Assembly (NCBI GenBank): GCA_028551475.1
Contig: CM052359.1
Location: 5,147,583-5,211,582 of the forward strand
Length of the DNA: 64,000 nt
Source: Casuarina equisetifolia
Taxonomy: Eukaryota; Streptophyta; Magnoliopsida; Fagales; Casuarinaceae
Reading direction: 5' to 3'
The notes below the pieces were generated by a model, which worked only from the letters and a program-made list of their open reading frames with translations, searched no databases and was not told the DNA's origin. This document shows, one piece after another, positions 1 to 10,204 of the stretch. Each line of letters starts with the position of its first letter. The first letter of the stretch is position 1. Position numbers and translations under genes: made by a program.

Positions 1-1529
1 GCATGTTTATGAATTACTCATCAAGAGAAACTTGGTGGCAGGCAAAGTACGAGGATGCGAGCCAAATAGCAAATGATGCAGTTGGAAGTATAAGAACCGT
101 TGCTTCTTTCTGTGCTGAAGAAAAGGTGATGCAACTTTATGAAGAAAAATGTCAAGGCCCTTTGAAGTCAGGCGTAAAGGAGGGCTTGATCAGTGGAATA
201 GGATTTGGAATGTCTAATTTCTTACTGTTTTCCGTCTACGCAACCTGTTTTTACTCCGGAGCACAGCTGATTAAGCATAACAGGACGACATTCGAAGCTG
301 TTTTCCGCGTAAAGCTGCTACCATTATTTCCTTTTTCTCCAAATAATTCTATACTTGTTGTCAAAATCTAGATGAGATTCACTCCACCAAATTACCTTTC
401 TTGACATGTATGGTTTGCAGGTTTTCTTTGCTTTGACAATGGCAGCCCTTGCGGTATCACAATCAAGCTCCTTTTCCAATGATACTCAGAAAGCCAGGGC
501 TGCCACTGCTTCCATCTTTGCAGTGGTGGACAGGAAGTCAAAGATAGACCCAAGTGATGAGTCCGGGATGTCATTGGATGATGTCAAGGGAGATATCGAG
601 CTTCATCATGTAAGCTTTAAGTACCCATCTAGGCCAGATGTTCAGATATTCGTAGACCTCAACTTGGCTATTCCTGCAGGCAAGGTACAGTATCATTCTT
701 TGAGATCATGTTGTTAAGTCCATCATCTGCTCTCCTCTCAAAATTAACTTACATTCTTGTTTGTCATCTTTCAGACAGTTGCTCTGGTTGGAGAAAGTGG
801 GAGTGGGAAATCCACAGTGATCGCGCTATTGGAAAGATTTTATGATCCTGACTCAGGACATGTTACGCTTGATGGAATCGAAATTCAAAAGCTCCAACTG
901 AAGTGGTTGAGGCAGCAGATGGGACTTGTAAGCCAAGAACCGGTTTTGTTTAATGAGACAATCCGTGCCAACATTGCCTATGGTAAGGGTGGAAATGCAA
1001 CCGAGGCAGAGATTACAGCTGCTGCAGAATTGGCCAATGCCCACAGGTTCATTAGTGGACTACAACAAGTAAGTACAACTCAATCCATTTTTAGAATTAG
1101 ACAACTAGCGTTGATTGGAGTAGCTTTGCAAATACTTGTACATAAACTGCTTGCTCCTAATGCAAAATGCAGGGCTATGATACCGTTGTAGGAGAACGAG
1201 GTATCCAATTGTCCGGCGGTCAGAAGCAACGCATAGCCATTGCACGGGCCATCGTGAAAAGTCCAAAGATATTGCTACTCGATGAGGCTACCAGTGCACT
1301 AGATGCCGAATCAGAGAAAGTAGTCCAAGAAGCCTTAGACAAAGTCATGGTGAACAGGACTACAGTTGTGGTGGCCCATCGATTATCCACCATCAAGAAT
1401 GCTGATTTAATTGCAGTGGTTAAGAATGGGGTCATTGTGGAGAAAGGAAGGCACGACACTTTGATTACTATCCAGGGCGGGTTCTATGCCTCCTTGGTTT
1501 CGCTTCACACAAGCGCTTCAACAGCTTGA
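1..1529 (+). CDS. ABC transporter B family member (P-glycoprotein/MDR type), 3' part only
   Basis: This is the C-terminal part of a full-length plant ABCB transporter, a plasma-membrane ATP-driven exporter of the auxin/alkaloid-transport group; the 5' part lies outside the window. Coding exons read as about 42-308, 421-684, 775-1068 and 1173-1529; the left edge of the first (CAG before GCAAAGTAC) is inferred. Exon 1 holds the end of transmembrane domain 2. The rest is nucleotide-binding domain 2, complete: Walker [10 protein letters not shown] (about 790-816), Q-loop SQEPVLFNE, signature LSGGQKQR (about 1210-1233), Walker [13 protein letters not shown] and H-loop AHRLST. The sequence is closest in memory to Arabidopsis ABCB4/11/21. 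It ends tail-to-tail with the next gene, 165 bases between stop codons. No lesion is visible in the part present. Confidence 0.95.
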
Positions 1530-1694
1530 GTTTTTTATGACCAAAGGTGTAAAGGATGAGACAACACAATAAGGTTCAACATATATGGAATTTACACTCC
1601 TACTTTCATGGTGTAATCTTCATATATGCTGTCTACACAAGAAAATGAATTCAAAAGATATAAGTTTCTCCTCTAAATCAGTTCAGCAAAACCA
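1530..1694. other. Short convergent intergenic segment (overlapping 3' UTRs expected)
   Basis: Only 165 bases separate the stop codon of the ABCB gene from the stop codon of the convergent NIP30-like gene. Normal plant 3' UTRs are longer than half this distance, so the two transcripts probably overlap antisense here. No strong AATAAA signal was seen. Confidence 0.6.
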
Positions 1695-4600
1695 CTAATC
1701 ATCTTCTTCACTTTCATCACTATATGAAACTAGACCAGCCATACCAACATCTTGGGACTCCTTAGTATTACTATTTGTTGTTGCCACTGGTTCTGAAGAT
1801 TTTTCTGGACTGACACCAGGGATTTTCTCTATATCTGAAGGTTTCTCGGAAGTCCCCTGGTCTAACTTTGCCTTTTTTGCTTGTGGTTTGACCTTAATAA
1901 TCATGGAAGATGGACGAGGAGGTGGATTTTTCCTCCCAACTGATTTCTGTTCCTGCAAACGGTAACAAGGGTGCATTTAAAGATCGGCATCCTAATAATT
2001 GCAAAGGAGTCATTACACCAGCAAAATAAGTGATTCTATCCTCAAGAAGATTAGTATCCAAGGCAGAGATCATACAAAATGGTAAACAAATCTCAATCAA
2101 AATGACTTAATTGGATGATCAATAATCACTATAATCTGGTCTCTTTGTTCATTCGAACATAGGTACATCCTATTAGCTGTCATATAATTAGCACAAGACA
2201 TATGAATACAAATAGCTTCTGTTTTGGGATTAAGCATTATCTGCACAAGGAAGGAACACTGACTTATGACTGCAGTGTCTACCACATAACTGATGCCAAT
2301 TCACAACTGTCTGCGGTTCTAGTGTACACCATCAAGTTCCAGAGTATGCCCATTTATAAGCAAATTTCAATGCGTTTAAGAGCAATTATCACATGGTAGA
2401 GATGCTTCCAAAGTCAAAGGTTCCAAATAGCTTATTGATAAGTCTATCTAGCTCATTTCCTCGGATTAAAAGGCAGTAGCAGTTGAACTTAAAAGGATAG
2501 AGGGGCATCATCTACGAGTAGCCAAAGCGGCTTCAAATGGTAAACCATTAAAAAGAAACGTACTGGTGTTTAAGCCACCCTGGAACAATGAGTAAACCAT
2601 TGGATGCTACCCGAATCAAATACTGTATTTTACTATCCCACTGGGAATTTATAGGTATTGGAGCAACACATAAGGCTTCAAGTACACCAGCTCATGTCAG
2701 CTATTTCATAAAAAATCACCACTTTGTAATTTCAAATATTAGGTTATCCTGGTTTGAAGTGTATTGACTTCCACATTGAATGTCAAATACCATAACATGC
2801 CATTAGCTTGGATTTCTTTCTTCAAGGGACACATCTCTTATTAAATCCTTCAGGTATGCATTAATACAGAAAAAAAAAACTATTTACAAAACGTTGAAGA
2901 ATCCATAGACAATATACAAGACACATTAATGAGTTTACAAAAATAGATACCAACTACGGCACCCTAAAATCAGATTCCAGAAAGATATATAGAAAATCTT
3001 ATGCGCTACCATATTGAACCAAATTTCACAAGACAAATTATTCTACAAAGCTGACAATATAAGTTGGGTTTTGGATGCAGAAAGAAATTCAATTGCTTCC
3101 GTTAGATCCAATGCAGGAGGTGTCAAAGATGGAAATTAAGCAAAAGATATTCATTAGGAATTGACTAGGGCCTCTCAGAATCTAGAAGGAAGCAGCACCC
3201 ATTTCTCTCTCATCCAAAAACACCACCACCATTACCTCTTACCATAACTAGAGGTATAAAAGACCAAAACATTGATCATAACTAACCTGGATAACAGGAG
3301 CAGGGGGTGTTTCCTTCAGCTCATGTACGAAATTTGATTGTGCTGCCACCGCTGCCTGAAGAAGAAATCAGAACCCAAAAGAAAAGATAATTAATGATAA
3401 TATTGATCCATTCTTGGCACGCATATGCAACATCACAGCCTAACAAGAAAAACTACTGTAGGAATTTCTTGCTGCCCAGGAACATTTCTACCTCAGAAAA
3501 CAATTCATGCAATGCAAGCCCACTGTAAAACTTTCAACAAGAATGATATTACACACTAACTCACTTGGCTCTATTTCTGAAGTGCTTGAAGCTTAAAAAA
3601 TCCCCTCTTTTTCCTGTATAATCCTAGTGGTAGCCGTATAACAGAACATTCTCAACAAAACATATTTCTGAACAATGCCTTTTGGAAGAATATTCGGTGC
3701 TGGCTTTATTTTATGGAACTTACTTGCCAAAACTTATGGTGAGACTGGTGATGCTTCACCCTTTTGTTTGAGCATCCGTAAGATAGAGCACAGATAGATT
3801 TAGGAGATGCTTGACGCAAGCATAAAATTTTCATGCCTACGTGATCAGGATTCTAACTAAGCATATTACGCTTTTCCACTATGCCTTTAGTTCTTACTTT
3901 CTAACGGTGACCTTACCATCAGTACATGATTTCCAAGCTACGTAATTTTCAACAAATACTTAATATAAACAAGAAATTTTTACCTGGAAACTCTGCAGCT
4001 CTTGAGCTTCCTCATCGGCTATTTGACGTTCATATTCCCTTCTCGACTGAAGGAAAATAAATAATTATGTATAAAGAATAGGAAAAGGAGTAAAAAGGAA
4101 AGATCCATAGGCCTGCAACTGAAGTATACTACAACTTAAATTTCTTATAAACCACTCAATTCAAAGTACAACAGATTAATGACTCCAAGCACACATACAT
4201 TTCTACTTATCAGAAAAGGTTGCAATCAAGTTGAATGAAACAGATTGAATATTGGAACATAGTCTCACCATTTCCAACTTATCAAGAAACTCAGTCTCAT
4301 CGTCATCCAAAGCTTTGGGTGGTCCTGTTAATGAAATGGGTTTCAAAGCTTCGTTCTTTTAAGTTATCATTGACAAACAGCAACAAATGCATAGACCACT
4401 CTTTGCACTGTTGTTATACGTGGCTTCTGTAATAACTGTTGCAAAAAATAAAAATGGAAAGGGCCCTGAGATCAGCGTTGAATACTCACTGTGCTTGAAA
4501 CGTTCATTAAATTCTGCATCCCGCTTGTCTTTGTTCTCCTTCAGAATCTGCAATCAGGAAACATGAAGGCTCAAAAATGTGTATAATCAAGGATTCATCT

Positions 4601-5351
4601 CTCATTTGATGGCGAGTTCTCAAAAACCAACTACAACTCACATATCACAATAGAAAAATATTAGCCTCAACTTTGACAATTTAATTCACACTCTATTCGC
4701 AGTCCGAAAATTATAAAAAAATGGCGTTGCGCTCATTTTCATCAAATGGGTCACTGTCAAAAAACAACCTTGTTGTAGTAACAAGAAATTTCAGGTATCT
4801 AATCGCCGGCCGTACCCATTCACTCAACTTTTAGACTTTCTTCTTTCCCTTTCGATCAAGTTTGTGTTCTAAATTAAGGCATATATGCTGCAGGATCCAC
4901 TTAGCTACTGACTTGTCCTCATATTGTAAAAATTAGCTTCCAAGTTAGTAGAGGCCACAACACAGGAAGTACCACAACACTTGGTCTCTCAATTGACAAA
5001 ACCGAAACATTATGAAGTTAAAATTTCCAACCGAAAACGAAAAGGGAGGAAATGAATCGAAACCTCAAAGAGCGGTCTATCTCTTTGGGCAGTGCCATCT
5101 TCAACACGCTCCCCCCTTGTCTTCTTAACTTGATCCAACTGCCACACAACACAAACATAAATTCAACAATATGAACGTCACTAGATTTCTGAGTCAAGCC
5201 AAACATCGCAAATGAGCTCAGTAAAAAAAGAAAAAGGGGAAAAAAATTGAGATTCTGAAATCATAATTCTAGGGTTTCGAGAACAAGGCGATACCTCCTC
5301 CTCCGAGACAAAGTTCATTAGCCTAATCGGACGGCCAGATTCTTCCGCCAT
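1695..5351 (-). CDS. NIP30/FAM192A-family nuclear protein (PSME3-interacting-like)
   Basis: Seven coding exons on the minus strand, 5351-5295, 5138-5064, 4547-4490, 4324-4269, 4046-3984, 3355-3287 and 1952-1695, all with GT..AG introns and consistent phase, encode 211 aa. The N-terminal half is the conserved NIP30 domain: an opening MAEESGRPIRLMNFVSEEE, then a charged helical stretch with DKRDAEFNERFKHRPPKALD and LDKLEMSRREYERQIADEE. The C-terminal tail is low-complexity, with a basic KPQAKKAKL patch that could act as a nuclear signal, and ends in acidic SDESEEDD. Animal members bind the proteasome activator PA28-gamma in the nucleus; a plant role is inferred only. The last intron is long (3286-1953) and holds no recognisable gene. 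The ATG chosen is the first in frame and gives the conserved N terminus. Arabidopsis At3g62140 is the likely counterpart (from memory). Confidence 0.88.
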
Positions 5352-7131
5352 TCTCTTCTCTGTGTCTCTCACCGATTCCGAACAGAAAGCTAGTCCCAGC
5401 GAGTCGGAGGCGAAAGCCTTTGGAGAACGACCAGTCGTTTCGCAAGCCTTGTAAAAGGAAGATGTCAAGGTCGGTAAAATTAAGTCGCGGCTCCGTAGAT
5501 ATAACGAGGAGGAATGTGACGGCTTTGGCGGAAACTGGGTCTGATTGTCGAGATTCAACCTCTTGTTTAAGAAACTAGGACATTGGTTGACCGATCAAAT
5601 TATAAGATTTTATGATATGCTTCAAATTGGATACTGTACATATTCCAATGATTTATAAGATGGGCTATTGAAAAAGGATATTTGAATTTGTAGTGGTTTA
5701 GAAAAAATATTTAAGTCAAATCCTAACCAACAATTCCCCACTGTGATAATGCTAATGTTATCTTTGCCTCACAAGGATGTTACAAATGCCGATGATTAGA
5801 CAATTAAGGCCTCAAATCCTCTCGTGATTTTCTTCGGACGCAATAACATGTGGGTTTGCACAGTTGGTAAGGCTGGGTATGCTTCTCTCATTTTCAGCGT
5901 AAATCAAATGATTGAAACTCAAGTCCTTTCAAAGGACAATCGAAAGATAGATAGTCAATCATTCTCCCAAAAAAAATGGTTTTGGAACAAAATTTTCGTC
6001 TAAAACCAGCTTGCGTCCGAAATGAAAGTGTTTCCAAAGCGATCAGAGGACATTGGAATAAGAAAGGTGGAAGAAGTAACAGCAGCCAAAGTTAGTATGG
6101 TGAATCATCGCTCAAGGGCGTAATGAAACTGATTGTAGAGAGGTTCAAATGTTGCAGTATAAGGAAAAATAGGAAAAATGAAAAACAAGGGATTCGGGGA
6201 CATTGACCTCCAAAGGAGAAAGTCAGCTTATAAGAAGCATCATACATGACTGTCTCCACTTGCTTTGCTTATGTGTCTGCCAAAAGTCTCTAGTTAGAAG
6301 CTCTGCCAAGGGACAGGAATCAGCCAAGTTCTGAAACACACGTTATTCCATGGACGGCTGCTCCATCATCTGCCAGCAAAAACAATTACTAAAATTGGGT
6401 TACTACAATTACTAAGATTTTGAGTAGACGATAAAAGCATATTTAACAATTCAAAGTCACCAACCCCCTTCCTAGTTGCCGCAACATAATCACATGCAGA
6501 GCGTTCGTATACAAACCACAGTAAATGATTAAAGGTGATCCAGAGCCACATACAAGCATAAACATAAAAATCAGCTCACTTCAGTGATTGAAAGTTGAGA
6601 CTGACTGAACCATGAAGTTAGGATACATCTTTACAAAGTCCAATAATTGCAAAGTTCTGGTCTTCAACCATCTAGATTACTTGGTTTCTGGTAAAAGAAT
6701 CTACATATATGCCAACAGAGACCTCGTCCATTTGACAGTGTCCTGCTAAGGTTGACTTTCTTGCCCAGGATTTGCTTGTTCCGACAGATTTTTTTATATG
6801 TGACTGAGGAATATGAGCTTTCTACTAATGATTGTCACGAATTGAACCTAATTTGACTCAAAATTTAATGACTTTGGTAGATCCTAGGTCATTACCGATG
6901 AAAATGATGACTGCTGCCTGCTTGAATAAATGGGAGAATGGGTTGAGTGACATTAAAGCAACATCCATAGTGCTAAGTACTCGTCAAGGGGACTTACGAA
7001 CCCTGTTTTCAGACGAACAGAGATAAAGAATTCTAATCAACACAGATTCTTGGGAGGTGCATACAATAATTTATGCAGTTTGTCGAATAACCCAAATCGA
7101 AAGGGAAACCAAACCTGCTCATTCCGTCTTG
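5352..7131. other. Intergenic region between NIP30-like and LCD genes
   Basis: About 1.8 kb without a supportable gene. The left part is the promoter and 5' UTR side of the NIP30-like gene; the right part, roughly 6.2-7.1 kb, should contain the LCD 3' UTR. A SINE-like fragment lies near 5848-5970. Open frames in this interval are short, lack conserved motifs and are treated as chance. Confidence 0.6.
5848..5970 (+). repeat. Probable eroded tRNA-derived SINE fragment
   Basis: A segment starting near 5851 reads tttgcacagttggtaag (5855-5871), a good match to the RNA polymerase III A box in tRNA-derived plant SINEs. About 45 bases later comes gaaactcaagtcc (5914-5926), a degenerate B box. The order and spacing of the two boxes fit a SINE head. 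Neither a clear poly-A tail nor target-site duplications were identified, so the ends are approximate. Confidence 0.45.
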
Positions 7132-8469
7132 TCAAGAAAGATCCTGCTCCAAAACTATCCGATTGATGGCATCCCTAAACTTAAAGTAGTCCTCATCTCT
7201 GTTATAAACCTGACGCGAAATCCTTGCATAGCTTGTAATCAACCCATGCTCATCCCTGGGCTCGTTCTTATTCTCCCTGTTCTTTGGAGGACGATAATAT
7301 ATAGGTACTTCAACGCCATACTTGTCCCTCAGATGAGACCTTACTCTCATGGCATCATCGTCACTGGAAACCCGCAGTTTTGATGGTAAACCCACCATCA
7401 CCATGCTCGCACACATCTCCAGCGGCGACCCCAGGCTTGTCCCCCACGCCTCCGCCAGCATCTTCCCCATCCTCACCACCTCTTCGTGGTTCCTTCTCAT
7501 AATCCCCTCGCTTCCGCCCTCGAACCGATTCACGAATTCCATGATCGCCGGGACAACGAGCTGTGGTGTGTAGTCTCGGGTCCCAATCCAGGAACTTTCG
7601 ACGGGGAGTCCGTTCCCGTACTCGTGAGAGACCACCGGGTGGTGCATTTCGGAGGAGAATGGGTTCAATTTTCGACAGTAGAGGAATGCGACCGACGGCG
7701 GCGCAAAGAACCATTTGTAGAGGTTGCTCACGTAGAAATCGGCTCCGATTTGCTGGACGTCGATGGGTACACTGCCGATAGCGTGTGCAGCGTCGACGAA
7801 GACCTGGTCGACACTTTCTTCTCGGCAGATTTGAACGAGTTCCTGAACTGGCATCAGAACCGATGGCATCGACGTGATATGGTCGATTATCGCCAGCTTA
7901 ACCTTTCGGCCGTCGGATTTTGCCCTGGATAGTCCTTTACGGAACTCAGCTATGATCTCCAACTTCGAGCTCACAGGAAACGGGAAATCGACCTCGACGA
8001 CAGAGGCTCCGGCGTGGGTGACGTAGGCCTGAATGGATTTCTTGACGGCCGGGAAGGCGCAGCTGAACATGACGACGGTGTCGTTTTGGTGGTGGACGAA
8101 GCGGCGGCCGATTTGCTGGAGAACGATGGCGGCCGCTGTGGTGGCGTTGTCGAGGAGGGAGACCTCGTCGATGTGGTTCGCGTTGATTAGGGTTTGAATG
8201 AGGGCGCGTGAGCGGAGGAGGTTAGGACGGAGGATAGAGAAGTAGAAATGATCGGGTTGTTGGAGGAACCTACGCTGCCAGGATTGCTGGGCGACCTGAA
8301 CTGAGATAGGGCAGCAGCCGAAGCTGCCATTGTTAATCCGAACGATTCCCGCTTCATGGTGGGAAAATTCCGAGAGGATTTCCGAGTCCGTAATGAAGCG
8401 GTCGAGTCTAGGCTTCTTGGCGGGTGCGTCACGATCATCTCCATTGCGAGGGTCTTCTCCTTCTTTCAT
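7132..8469 (-). CDS. LCD: L-cysteine desulfhydrase (PLP-dependent, class V aminotransferase fold)
   Basis: A single uninterrupted 445-aa frame. It matches plant LCD, which cleaves L-cysteine to hydrogen sulfide, pyruvate and ammonia using pyridoxal phosphate. Visible motifs are the N-terminal INNGSFG substrate-loop region (about 45-51), the cofactor-contacting VDAAHAIG (about 225-232) and the Schiff-base lysine in SNLYKWFF (K252). There is no plastid transit peptide. The start is followed by an acidic/basic stretch with AKKPR, compatible with the cytosolic or nuclear location proposed for the family. The gene is GC-richer than its surroundings, which produces long spurious antisense frames. 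It is head-to-head with the SEC23-like gene, 1.7 kb apart. Arabidopsis At3g62130 is the presumed orthologue (from memory). Confidence 0.93.
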   Translation of the reverse strand: MKEGEDPRNGDDRDAPAKKPRLDRFITDSEILSEFSHHEAGIVRINNGSFGCCPISVQVAQQSWQRRFLQQPDHFYFSILRPNLLRSRALIQTLINANHIDEVSLLDNATTAAAIVLQQIGRRFVHHQNDTVVMFSCAFPAVKKSIQAYVTHAGASVVEVDFPFPVSSKLEIIAEFRKGLSRAKSDGRKVKLAIIDHITSMPSVLMPVQELVQICREESVDQVFVDAAHAIGSVPIDVQQIGADFYVSNLYKWFFAPPSVAFLYCRKLNPFSSEMHHPVVSHEYGNGLPVESSWIGTRDYTPQLVVPAIMEFVNRFEGGSEGIMRRNHEEVVRMGKMLAEAWGTSLGSPLEMCASMVMVGLPSKLRVSSDDDAMRVRSHLRDKYGVEVPIYYRPPKNRENKNEPRDEHGLITSYARISRQVYNRDEDYFKFRDAINRIVLEQDLS

Positions 8470-10204
8470 GGCTGAGGGAGGCTTAGGCGTTTGGCTTTAG
8501 GGCTCGACGAACTGTCCAGCGCTGGCACTGGTACTTTTGGGGATAGGACGGAGGGAGCGACAGAGAAGAGCGTGTCTGAGCGCGCGAGTGAAACGTGATG
8601 CCAACCGTTTTCATTCGAAAGCGGCGTCGTGTTACCGGGCCTGCGACGCGATCGTTTTAAGGAAGGAGAACAAAAATCCAATTCCGGTAATTCTGTTTTC
8701 ATAACCACTCACAACAAAATTGCCAAACCAACGCATTCACCCGCAGAAATTATCCAAACAGCGTCGACCGCTGACTCTGGAGTCGTCCTCTTCCCTCAAC
8801 AGCCGACGGTAATGATGCTAGAGCTGTTCGTGTACAAGAGACAAAATCCAGACAACACAGGCCGCGATCGTGATAGCTGACGGTAATGATGCTAGAGCTT
8901 AAGAAATGCAAAGCTGGAAGAAAGATAAATTGTAAGAGAATTTAACGGAGTAAAAACATAAATTTAAAGGTAATAAAGTAAAATTTTGAAATGTAAGGAA
9001 TAAGAAAGGTAAAAGTAAAAAGCTGAAATAATAGATAAAAAAAAAACTCCAGGATCTCTCTTTTCTTTTCTAAGGTTTTTATTTATTTATTTTGGTTTGT
9101 TAAAAAAAATCCAAATCAATTAACATATCACTAATTTCAGATGAGGTTTGATTTGGTGAAGAAGGTGTGGTTCTAGGTTCTTCATCGAGCACGTCACAAA
9201 ATGCCACATCAGCGGAACCTTCCAATCAAAAACCGGCAGCCGTGCCAACCGGGCGTCCAGCGAGATGTTAAATATATACAGAAGTTAAAACGGAAAGAAG
9301 GAAAGAGAAAAAGACATGTACAGCCTTGCCAGCCGATGCGCTCTCGTGTCATAAAGACATACATCGACCCAGGGACGGAGGGAGAGGGGAAGAAGGCAGG
9401 AAAATAATAAGAAAAAAAGAAAAAAAAAAAAAGAACGGAGGGCTCAAGAGAAAGTCTTTCAAGTCAAGAGCTCTCCCGAATTGAAAAAGAGTCAAATATT
9501 GGTCTTTTATTTTTTAAATTCTTTGCTTTGTTTCATCATTCTAGGCCCTTTTCTGGTACGTAATTCTCATCTTTCGTCTGTTTAGTACTGTGCCGCTACG
9601 TATTTTCCCTTGTGAAAGAACCCTAGATCCTTCTGTTCAGATTTGTTTTATTGAAATTTCGAATTCTTTTTTGGTCAGATAGATTTCTATGTGGAGATGG
9701 ATTCTCCGGGAAGTTTCAATTATGAAGAAAGAGGGCCAAATGATTGGGTTTTGATCAATACCCAGCTATAATTGAGGCGCATTTTGACTTGGGAGGTCAA
9801 ATTTTGGCCCTCTTGATCGAGTTCTTGATTCTCTCCATGATATCTTGAACTGGGTGTCAATCAAAATTCGTTCTTGTTGCTTTTTATACCCGGGGTTTTA
9901 GGTTCTTTGGGGTTTTAGCAGATCAACATTAATTTGTTAATTCTTTTGAACAAAATCGAGGGTTGGAATAAGATCCCTTTAAGATTTGTCTATCAGTGCT
10001 TCGTGAACTAGTTTCTTTGTCATTTCGTGATTGAGGTTGCATGAATCAATCCAATTTGCCTTCGAACTCAAAAAACATTCTGTTATCTTCTTTCTAGGTC
10101 TCGGTTGGGGATTGTAATCTTTGTAGTTTAGTGTACAGTCCCGCTCTGGATTCTGGGTCCTTCAGTTTTCTTTTGCTTTCGCTACGGAAAACTTTTGAGG
10201 TTCA
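8470..10204. promoter_or_regulatory. Shared upstream region of divergent LCD and SEC23-like genes
   Basis: About 1.7 kb between two divergent start codons, so it must contain both promoters and both 5' UTRs. Near LCD it is GC-rich (8480-8660). The middle (8930-9120) is AT-rich, and 9380-9435 is purine-rich. A telo-box-like aaccctag lies near 9620 on the SEC23 side. A 21-base direct repeat occurs at 8805-8825 and 8879-8899. No clear TATA box was assigned to either gene. Confidence 0.5.
8805..8899. repeat. Exact 21-base direct repeat, 74 bases apart
   Basis: The same 21 bases, starting gacggtaatgatg and ending gagct, occur at 8805-8825 and 8879-8899 with no mismatch. The intervening sequence is not repeated. 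It lies about 350-430 bases upstream of the LCD start codon and may be a small duplication scar or a paired protein-binding site. Confidence 0.75.

Noticed and set aside
7486-7932. 148-codon open frame on the plus strand opposite LCD
   Set aside because: It is the antisense shadow of the GC-rich LCD coding exon and has no conserved domain.
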